DNA of 14,500 bases. Origin: Glandiceps talaboti. Lineage: Eukaryota > Hemichordata > Enteropneusta > Spengelidae. The stretch lies in assembly GCF_964340395.1 (NCBI RefSeq), contig NC_135549.1, positions 7,063,001 to 7,077,500 on the forward strand. The letters run 5' to 3'. Made by a program: the position numbers and the translations under genes. The notes below the pieces were generated by a model. That model had not been told where the DNA came from and did not search any database. It worked only from the letters and a program-made list of their open reading frames with translations. Positions within the stretch are counted from its first letter, which is position 1; every line of letters starts with the position of its first letter. Below are positions 11,215-14,500 of this stretch, piece after piece.

Positions 11215-11887
11215 TAGGTAGGGTAAATTAATTCCTACTGAGTCTAATATTGTTCGTCTTTCGTCGTGCATTAGATATCGAGATCGATAGAATCAAACAA
11301 CATTCACATCTATTTGAGAGATTCAGCCATTGAATGACGTACATTATTTGCAAGAACAAGCAAGCACAGTGTGTATAAGGATATTTGCTACTGATGGGAT
11401 TTGGGAAAGAATGTATCTAAGTATCTTGATCGAAAGATTATTTATGGTACAAGACGATACTACGATCTCAGGGGTTTCTTTCCTTCTGATAGAGATTCTT
11501 ACAAAAGGTCGGTAATTTGATTGCACTATTCTACTGTTAACCATGTACCTATGTCGTATAGGGTGTAAAGTTGTCAAAGAACGTTAAAGGAAGGCGGGAG
11601 CTTTGATTTTGCCGTCTAACTACATGTAATTTTCTTCACCTATCGATGCCGCCATTGATATTAAATACGGACACACGTGAGCTTGAGGGAATCTTTGAGA
11701 GTCATAGAAAAGGGAGAAAAGAGTTTGGTTTTTTTGACAGGAGTCGGTAGTAATCTTTGAAATCTATGATGATTACGCTATACTTACTATGAAAGCTATC
11801 GGCAGTAAAGGGGCTACCCCCTGACTCGTCGTCTTCTGCTTGTGTTACCAGCACCTTGGGACTTTGCCTCAGTGACGAACTCTGCTG
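446..11887 (-). CDS. PLEKHG7: PLEKHG7-like RhoGEF, 12 exons, both ends missing
   Basis: Seen: twelve minus-strand exons, all with AG acceptors and GT donors, join into one open frame of 357 codons; the phases between consecutive exons are 1,0,0,0,0,2,1,1,0,0,0 and all match. Residues 1-240 of the composite are mostly Ser/Pro/acidic low-complexity sequence. Residues 233-248 are basic (TLRRSKKEKDKDK). A DH domain begins near residue 300 with KRREAVWEILQGECVYLLDH, and the window ends at LFANLDELCQ (residue 357). Known: DH domains exchange GDP for GTP on Rho-family GTPases, usually followed by a PH domain that binds membrane lipid. Inferred: a cytoplasmic RhoGEF of the PLEKHG family. The WEIL..EC.YLLDHLMVL and LFANL.EL patterns remind me most of PLEKHG7, with PLEKHG5/6 as alternatives. 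Most of DH, all of PH and the true N-terminus are not in the exons found. Confidence is high for a RhoGEF and moderate for the exact paralogue. Confidence 0.85.
542..1754 (-). other. intron between exons 11 and 12
   Basis: A 1213-nt AT-rich intron with normal borders. It holds the plus-strand TATA/CRE cluster listed separately and no exon-like open segment on either strand. Confidence 0.75.
1046..1103 (+). promoter_or_regulatory. promoter-like cluster: CRE, TATA box, hairpin
   Basis: A full CRE palindrome TGACGTCA (1046-1053) is followed 8 bases later by GTATAAAAAT (TATA-like core 1062-1069). A perfect 7-bp inverted repeat, GCTGAAC (1072-1078) and GTTCAGC (1097-1103), surrounds the place where transcription would begin (about 1090-1101). 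The order and spacing resemble a compact RNA polymerase II core promoter pointing right, antisense to the RhoGEF. No convincing ORF follows: the first ATGs downstream stop at once. It may drive a noncoding RNA, be a remnant of a mobile element, or be chance. Confidence 0.3.
1755..1898 (-). CDS. PLEKHG7: RhoGEF exon 11, start of the DH domain
   Basis: A 144-nt phase 0-0 exon encoding 48 residues: AKNWREFVGPEKSNVPLTDT, ES, KRREAVWEILQGECVYLLDH, LMVLRN. The second half fits DH conserved region 1 (consensus like EllxTExxYvxxL); the Glu of GEC (exon residue 35) is at the position where DH domains contact switch I of the GTPase. The acceptor is tttttgttatctag and the donor is AAT|GTAAGC. The WREFVGPE lead-in ahead of the domain is typical of the PLEKHG-like proteins as I recall them. 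This exon gives the firmest identification in the window. Confidence 0.92.
1899..2370 (-). other. intron between exons 10 and 11
   Basis: 472 nt. It contains a plus-strand open frame at 2114-2317 that is Cys-rich by chance (no signal peptide, no family pattern, and it lies in an intron). I see nothing else. Confidence 0.7.
2371..2481 (-). CDS. PLEKHG7: RhoGEF exon 10
   Basis: A 111-nt phase 0-0 exon encoding KEKDKDKDRTSSLEDLSQVL, then NNIKVKEIDDFDFSKYK. The acceptor is gtcttttcacag and the donor is AAG|GTGAGC. A charged lysine/aspartate run leads into a likely amphipathic helix (SLEDLSQVLNNIKVKEI) just before the DH domain, the place where RhoGEFs often carry an autoinhibitory helix; that role is inferred. 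The open frame extends upstream through the intron to 2580, but that part is not coding. Confidence 0.87.
2767..2813 (-). CDS. PLEKHG7: RhoGEF exon 9
   Basis: A 47-nt exon whose first two bases complete Glu and which ends in phase 0. It encodes GKKPARSTWTLRRSK. The acceptor is ggtttcatttacag-like and the donor is AAAG|GTGAGA. The peptide is strongly basic with an embedded STW, and the basic run continues across the junction into exon 10 (RRSK|KEKDKDKDR). Known: basic segments upstream of DH domains in several RhoGEFs contact acidic membrane lipids or act as nuclear localisation signals; which applies here cannot be told. Confidence 0.83.
2814..3353 (-). other. intron between exons 8 and 9
   Basis: 540 nt. 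Overlapping chance frames occur on both strands (2820-3041 plus, 2951-3139 minus), neither with recognisable protein features. An E2F-like string, TTTGGCGGGA, lies at 3303-3312; single short motifs of this kind carry little weight. Confidence 0.7.
3354..3416 (-). CDS. PLEKHG7: RhoGEF exon 8
   Basis: A 63-nt exon in phase 1 at both ends, encoding YLQGKTELYDSYQSLTDSAE; the split codons at its ends give Asn with exon 7 (or Asp with the microexon) and Glu with exon 9. The acceptor is gatgagtaaaag-side catctttcag and the donor is GAGG|GTAAGG. YDSYQSLTDS is rich in Tyr and Ser and could be a phosphorylated linker. Phase agreement on both sides is the main support. Confidence 0.82.
3417..5086 (-). 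other. intron between exons 7 and 8
   Basis: At 1670 nt this is the longest intron found. It holds the candidate microexon, a minus-strand open frame at 3800-4162 and a plus-strand one at 4629-4841, both with unremarkable composition and no family pattern, and one TGACGTCA at 4817-4824. Nothing else is supported. Confidence 0.7.
3794..3811 (-). CDS. candidate 18-nt microexon of the RhoGEF
   Basis: Between exons 7 and 8 an 18-nt segment lies between ctttacgttttaag and a good donor, AAGG|GTAAGC. It starts and ends in phase 1, exactly as needed between its neighbours. If included it would replace Asn at the junction with K-LFMKK-D and keep the frame. An in-frame TAA sits just upstream, so it cannot be a longer exon. 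The acceptor has a weak pyrimidine tract, and one phase match in three is expected by chance. It may be an alternative microexon or a coincidence. Confidence 0.3.
5087..5217 (-). CDS. PLEKHG7: RhoGEF exon 7
   Basis: A 131-nt exon whose first base completes Gly and whose last base (A) starts the next codon. It encodes 43 full codons: IENRRPSAHIVSLPSLNISP, then GDLHVVDGVPIPGLESGTSQ and VLA. The acceptor follows catatatatttacag and the donor is GGCAA|GTGAGT. The pattern RRPSAH has the R-R-x-S form of a basophilic kinase site (PKA-like); that role is inferred. The surrounding longer open frame in another phase (5063-5287) is a shadow, because it does not join the neighbouring exons. Confidence 0.85.
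5218..5607 (-). other. intron between exons 6 and 7, with a 3x7-nt tandem repeat
   Basis: 390 nt. At 5357-5377 the unit CCTTGAC occurs three times without interruption. On the minus strand this reads GGGTCAAGGGTCA, two nuclear-receptor half-sites spaced by one base. The remainder is plain AT-rich sequence. Confidence 0.7.
5608..5642 (-). CDS. PLEKHG7: RhoGEF exon 6
   Basis: A 35-nt exon starting in phase 0 and leaving two bases (GG) that exon 7 completes to Gly. It encodes DSIQDEGDERP, strongly acidic. The acceptor is ttttattgaaatag and the donor is CCAGG|GTAAGA. It is too short to detect from an open frame alone; it is supported by both splice sites and by phase agreement with exons 5 and 7. 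Confidence 0.78.
5643..6250 (-). other. intron between exons 5 and 6, with a 16-bp palindrome
   Basis: 608 nt. A perfect 16-bp palindrome centred on AAGCTT lies at 6080-6095 inside a TA-rich patch (about 6067-6105), possibly part of a small inverted-repeat element but without visible target duplications. No exon was found. Confidence 0.65.
6251..6379 (-). CDS. PLEKHG7: RhoGEF exon 5
   Basis: A 129-nt phase 0-0 exon encoding 43 residues. VKCSSGSDNPTDEEDD is an acidic Ser/Asp/Glu cluster (a casein-kinase-2-like pattern), LRPPPSAFRRRRGA is a proline stretch followed by RRRR, and MTSETLRNTLQVQ closes it. The acceptor is tgtttccgatttcag and the donor is CAG|GTATTG. The Arg run could be a basic membrane- or nuclear-targeting patch; this is inference. 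The coding sequence carries the palindrome TGACGTCA at 6281-6288. Confidence 0.83.
6380..8016 (-). other. intron between exons 4 and 5
   Basis: 1637 nt. Exon-like segments at 7190-7210, 7375-7420 and 7540-7560 were tested and fail by stop codon, phase or missing acceptor. The heptamer TTTAACC is repeated at 7430-7447. The plus-strand frame at 6850-7041 has no protein-like pattern. Confidence 0.7.
8017..8085 (-). CDS. PLEKHG7: RhoGEF exon 4
   Basis: A 69-nt phase 0-0 exon reading LYAPFYASNVFTMTDEDMVM and then YWQ. The acceptor has a good pyrimidine tract (cgttttgctctttatag) and the donor is CAG|GTGAGC. The hydrophobic, aromatic content (YAPFY, VMYW) stands out from the polar neighbours and suggests a small conserved binding segment, not linker. 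It contains an ATG (MTDEDM) that could act as an internal start in a shorter isoform, but the frame is open upstream of it and the acceptor is strong. Confidence 0.8.
8124..8135 (+). repeat. G12 homopolymer
   Basis: Twelve consecutive G, unusual in this AT-rich sequence. It lies about 40 bases upstream (minus-strand sense) of exon 4's acceptor, where it reads as C12 and may add to the pyrimidine tract. Its length is likely variable. Confidence 0.95.
8307..8340 (-). CDS. candidate 34-nt cassette exon that would introduce a stop
   Basis: The segment lies between tactgttatgtag and an excellent donor, AAT|GTAAGT. If spliced between exons 3 and 4 (both phase 0) it reads GAG AGA TGA, an immediate stop, and its 34-nt length also shifts the frame. 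It therefore cannot be an ordinary coding exon. It could be a poison exon that lowers protein output through nonsense-mediated decay, an alternative 5' exon, or chance. The acceptor tract is mediocre. Confidence 0.2.
8961..9182 (+). mobile_element. LINE (non-LTR retrotransposon) ORF2 C-terminal tail, decayed
   Basis: The plus-strand frame reads ...FPRTNTIVLMP, then HGDTFSNIASQLWNSLLTDV. This fits the familiar end of many LINE reverse-transcriptase proteins, where a PRTRT...YGDRSFS motif precedes APKLWNSLP..IR. After TAA at 9147-9149 the match continues one frame over as NFKSKLLTYLFSKVY, the usual FK..LKT.LF ending. So there is at least one frameshift and the copy is dead. The catalytic reverse-transcriptase and endonuclease parts are absent, as expected for a 5'-truncated insertion. 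Its right end falls beside exon 3's donor. The clade (CR1-, Jockey- or RTE-like) cannot be decided. Confidence 0.62.
9187..9237 (-). CDS. PLEKHG7: RhoGEF exon 3
   Basis: A 51-nt phase 0-0 exon encoding DPKKTLIYDDVTGLIDQ. The acceptor is atgcgtacattatcag and the donor is CAG|GTAAAC. Its phase joins exons 2 and 4 without a break, and the peptide is a mix of hydrophobic and acidic residues that could form a short helix. The LINE tail on the plus strand at 8961-9182 stops only a few bases from this exon's donor, so the intron side of the splice site borders, or lies within, transposon-derived sequence. Confidence 0.78.
9238..10192 (-). other. intron between exons 2 and 3
   Basis: 955 nt. A strong donor-like string on the minus strand (GATGAC|GTAAGC, near 9680) has no upstream AG to form an exon. 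One TGACGTCA lies at 10024-10031. Nothing else is supported. Confidence 0.7.
10193..10287 (-). CDS. PLEKHG7: RhoGEF exon 2
   Basis: A 95-nt exon whose first two bases complete a Ser codon. It encodes SQESLVSETSSLTVPLPETL and then QTRTSYYKDNM, ending in phase 0. The acceptor is preceded by a pyrimidine-rich run (tctgcctgtag) and the donor is ATG|GTAAGT, a strong consensus. The sequence is Ser/Thr-rich and probably disordered; SQESLVS resembles a phosphorylation-prone linker, but no motif is firm. The long open frame that covers this exon (10160-10432) continues into introns on both sides; only this part is spliced coding sequence. Confidence 0.78.
10288..11787 (-). other. intron between exons 1 and 2
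   Basis: 1500 nt, containing the (CAGA)n microsatellite. Frames at 10573-10936 (minus) and 11330-11577 (both strands) have no recognisable features and are taken as chance. Confidence 0.7.
10997..11214 (+). repeat. (CAGA)n/(CAGG)n compound microsatellite
   Basis: About 218 bp of tetranucleotide repeat. CAGA units fill the first part, six CAGG units lie at 11061-11084, CAGA units return, then a 2-nt slip (CACAG), five CAGG units at 11115-11134, more CAGA, another CA slip near 11159 and CAGA to the end. It is open in several frames on both strands (Asp-Arg-Gln-Thr or Cys-Leu-Ser-Val repeats), which explains four long spurious frames here. It lies in an intron. Confidence 0.97.
11788..11887 (-). 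CDS. PLEKHG7: RhoGEF exon 1 of those found
   Basis: A 100-nt exon in phase 0, leaving one base (A) that the next exon completes to Ser. It reads QQSSSLRQSPKVLV... and then TQAEDDESGGSPFTADSFH, a polar, acidic, Ser-rich stretch with no fold that I recognise. The donor CATA|GTAAGT is near consensus. The acceptor is followed by CAGCAG, so three AGs three bases apart could be used. An in-frame TAG lies two codons upstream, so the frame must be entered by splicing; this is not the initiator exon. It was found by matching phase to exon 2 and by the open frame, not by homology. Confidence 0.72.
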
Positions 11888-12467
11888 CTGAACCTATGTC
11901 AACAATGAAGGACAATATTAACAACATTCAAAGATAAATGACTTCAACTTGCACGGTGTTTGCAAGCTGGTTTTCCCTTTCGTGTGACTACACATAATAA
12001 TAAAAATGATATTATTATATTATAATGATAATGATATTGTTATTGTTATTAATAGTTTTAGCGATTTTTACTCTATGAGCAAAGCACGGTATAATTATTA
12101 TCTTCAGCACGGACCTATAACAGCACAATTGCCTTTATCCTTCCTCAACTCCCAGTGGAACATAGTCCATCGTAAGTGCATAGAATTCAAGCATTCACAT
12201 TGCAATCTCTATCCATCCTTCCAGGTTCCCAATTATACAACTGGATTTACTGGGGCACAATCGTAGTTCAAATCTTGTCCACGGTCTTTAGCCATAATTT
12301 GACAGATATAATTATGTGGGCCGATATAAGAAAAGTCCCAGTATGCAACCAGAAACGGTATTTCAACATCTTCACTCGATGAAGTGCAGAGCAGTTCGTA
12401 TCAAAGTATAATCATATGGGAGTCTTCAGAAAGTCTAACTTTGACTGTACTGTGTGTAGAGTTATAC

Positions 12468-12487
12468 CTTCGACCGTAGCTTATGTT
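12468..12487 (-). CDS. weak 20-nt upstream exon candidate
   Basis: Between atttcatgtcaattag and CGAAG|GTATAA lies a 20-nt segment reading xxHKLRSK that ends in phase 0, as exon 1 requires, and starts needing one base from a previous exon. The ATG segment at 13221 could supply that base through a poor donor (GACA|GTCCAG), giving MTVADID-K-HKLRSK-QQSSS. Both sites are imperfect, so this is only a lead for the missing 5' end. Confidence 0.15.
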
Positions 12488-13116
12488 CTAATTGACATGA
12501 AATTAATTTCAATGGCATTCACGAAGTTTGTGATAAGTTCACCATATCTCAGGAAAGGGCAACATATCATCTACTATTTCATCAATTTTTGATACGTTAT
12601 CTTTTCAACAGGCGCCTTCTATTTAACAGTGAGCAGGATAGAAAAAAGGGATGGGTCTCATTCAGAGTTCATGACACAAGGAAATCAGTGTATCGGACAT
12701 GAATCCCTCAAGGCGAAGAATCAATAAAAATTCGTGTGAGTGTCATTCAAGTGGCTATTATTGGAAAATTGAAAATAAATGAAGGAAGGAAAAAAATCTA
12801 GTTTCTAAGGTGCGCTTAATACATGTACTGCCGCTAAACATGAAGTCAAACAGTAATTCGCACACTACATGTATGAAATTATATGCAATGTACATATATA
12901 AGATCTTATTATAGATTGCATCAATTATCATTTCATCTTAAATTAATTTGTTATCATTTTAAGGTGATTATTCGGTATCTTTTACACGTGTATTACGAAA
13001 ATCAGACATTGTGTATAAGTTGTATGTCCGTGATTTGTCTCACAAGTATGCTAAGGGTGATCCTATTTTTTCCCTGTTTTTCATTACCCGACCGCCCCAA
13101 ATGTCCAGCTCCAACA

Positions 13117-13221
13117 TCAATTGTTTTGTTTATTTCGCCCATCCCCCAATATTTTGTAGAACAGTGCCCTCTCTTGCAATAATATGCAAGTGCCTGGACT
13201 GTCAATGTCAGCTACAGTCAT
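13117..13221 (-). other. short minus-strand ORF with strong Kozak start; possible first coding exon
   Basis: GCCGCCATGA is a near-ideal animal start context on the strand of the RhoGEF. The ORF (MTVADIDSPGTCILLQERAL...) runs 34 codons to TGA at 13117-13119. It could be the initiator exon if a donor inside it is used, but no GT in it is a good donor, so the link to exon 1 is unproven. It could equally be an upstream ORF or chance. Confidence 0.22.
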
Positions 13222-13260
13222 GGCGGCAGCGGCGACGCTTTCATGACGGAAGTTTTTCAA
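13210..13260. promoter_or_regulatory. promoter-like GC-richer patch with YY1- and ETS-like motifs
   Basis: Plus-strand ATGGCGGC (13220-13227) matches the core of the YY1 site often found at animal transcription starts. GACGGAAGT, about 15-25 bases to its right, resembles an ETS site. The patch has several CpGs in an otherwise CpG-poor, AT-rich region. Its position, about 1.3 kb upstream of the first found exon, suits a RhoGEF promoter, but motif matches of this length also occur by chance. Confidence 0.3.
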
Positions 13261-13339
13261 GTGGGAGGGGAGGGTTTTAGAGGAGAATCATTGTCAATTG
13301 TGTGGAGAAGCTGGGAAAGGACTTGTTACCAGGAATTTA

Positions 13340-13395
13340 ATAAAAGAAGATAGAGAGGAGGAAAATGAGAGACAGAGAAACATGAAGAAGATGAT
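13340..13395 (+). repeat. GA-rich (polypurine) tract
   Basis: A run of mainly A and G (aaaagaagatagagaggagg and on), low complexity; on the minus strand it is a long pyrimidine tract. It may exclude nucleosomes near the promoter-like patch, but no function is shown. Confidence 0.7.
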
Positions 13396-14500
13396 TTTTT
13401 AATCGACCAGCCGACCCATAGTTCTATGAAAAACAATGAGAAACAGAAAAAATGGGGTCCTATGTCACAACTGTTCTCCTTTTTGGAGTTGAATACTGCA
13501 TACATGATATAGCCAAGAATCCACCTACGCCATGACAGACGGTTGATATAAGTCGTGCTCTGTATTCGCTAGTATCTACAGGGTGGAAATAACTGGGCCA
13601 TAAGTCACTCCGCTCATATTCAGGCGAAATATAAATATTTAAATACCTTGATGCATCACAGTACACATCATCAAGTAATACGAGAAACACTGAGAAGGGG
13701 TCTTTAAGTCCTAACAGTGTTTTGTCTGAGTGTGAATACTAGTAAAATACTGCTATAATAATTAAATGCGGAATTGGACGTGGACGACGTTAATTTTGGC
13801 AACGATATGCATAAAGCAAGCTGACGGTGCAACGTAAGATATTTACATAATTATATAATTGTTTCAATACAATCTGTTCTGACCAGATTATCATAAAAAG
13901 TAAAAACACATTGGAGAAGTGTAGAGACAATCAAAATGATTCATCAAATATTGATGTTGTGTCTTCTTTCTCTACTTTTCACACTGTGATCATGGTTGTT
14001 AAAAAAAATATAAATTCGATGTAAAACCTAAATGCGTGTATTACATGTATTATCACCTCTCGTAATCAGTTTGAAAATATATCCCATCTATGTAAACTGA
14101 AATGTAAAAGAACACAATCACATAGTGTTGAATAGCTCTTCTTTTGCAAGAAAAATCACTCTCGAAACATTATTTGGGTGTTGGAAAACATCGCGGTGAA
14201 TAAATCCGTAAAGAAAATGAGTTGTAGAAGCAGAAATGGCAAGCAAACTTGCAATTGTCTGACGGTACTTTTCAAAGAATTCAATATCGCTTATATCGGC
14301 TAAAAAGGGATGAGCACTAAGACATCTTTATAAACAATTCTATGTGTACTATGTGTTATTGCAATGGATAGCCACGGGGACAACTGATAAGATTTGAAGA
14401 TGAATTTTTGGTGTTCATCTCTTTGCCTTCCACACCATGAAATGGTTTGGCCCAGTAGCGTTTCGTTACAGTTACATCGTATTAAAAGTACGTTGGCAGT

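Larger units (their letters stand above)
11888..14500. other. region upstream of the found exons, no secure gene
   Basis: 2.6 kb in which the 5' end of the RhoGEF may lie. I see an AT-rich low-complexity patch (11994-12055), the weak exon candidates and promoter patch listed separately, and a GA-rich tract (about 13340-13395). An exon-like segment at about 13647-13689 (FLVLLDDVYCDASR, donor TCAAG|GTATTT) ends in phase 2 and does not fit the next known exon. The other open frames are unremarkable. Confidence 0.6.

Noticed and set aside
10927-11271. Four long frames of Asp-Arg-Gln-Thr or Cys-Leu-Ser-Val repeats
   Set aside because: They are translations of the CAGA microsatellite, open on both strands only because the repeat lacks stop codons.
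12006-12382. Two overlapping plus-strand frames of 86 and 68 aa
   Set aside because: They arise in an AT-rich low-complexity area and show no protein family pattern.
13460-13690. Exon-like FLVLLDDVYCDASR segment with CTTCTCAG acceptor
   Set aside because: It ends in phase 2, which does not match exon 1 (phase 0) or the 20-nt candidate; kept only as a note.
1-14500. CRISPR arrays, bacterial operons, tRNA or rRNA genes, viral genes
   Set aside because: No spaced direct repeats, ribosome binding sites, tRNA box pairs or viral protein motifs were seen; the splice structure is clearly eukaryotic.

Overview
The window looks like intron-rich, AT-rich nuclear DNA from an animal, most likely a marine invertebrate. 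That rests on short coding exons with GT..AG borders separated by 0.3-1.7 kb introns, a long tetranucleotide microsatellite and a decayed non-LTR retrotransposon tail. There is no bacterial operon structure. Most long open frames here are chance frames inside introns.

The window is dominated by one gene on the minus strand, read from about 11.9 kb leftward and running out of the left edge. Twelve exons (11788-11887, 10193-10287, 9187-9237, 8017-8085, 6251-6379, 5608-5642, 5087-5217, 3354-3416, 2767-2813, 2371-2481, 1755-1898, 446-541) join in one continuous reading frame of 1071 nt (357 codons), with every splice phase compatible. The first nine or ten exons encode an acidic/Ser-rich, probably disordered N-terminal part and a basic KKEKDKDK stretch. 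The last two encode the start of a Dbl-homology (DH) RhoGEF domain (KRREAVWEILQGECVYLLDH ... LFANLDELCQ). The closest family I recognise is the PLEKHG group, probably PLEKHG7-like. The rest of the DH domain and the expected PH domain lie beyond the left edge; the start codon is not securely located.

Possible extra pieces of this gene are an 18-nt in-phase microexon (3794-3811), a 34-nt cassette that would introduce a stop (8307-8340), a 20-nt exon (12468-12487), and an ATG in a strong Kozak context within a YY1/ETS-like promoter patch (13219-13260). These are hypotheses.

Other content: the C-terminal tail of a LINE reverse-transcriptase ORF on the plus strand (8961-9182), a 218-bp (CAGA)n/(CAGG)n microsatellite (10997-11214), a G12 run, a plus-strand TATA/CRE promoter-like cluster inside the last complete intron (1046-1103), and four copies of the palindrome TGACGTCA. 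From 11888 to 14500, and from 1 to 445, I find no secure gene.
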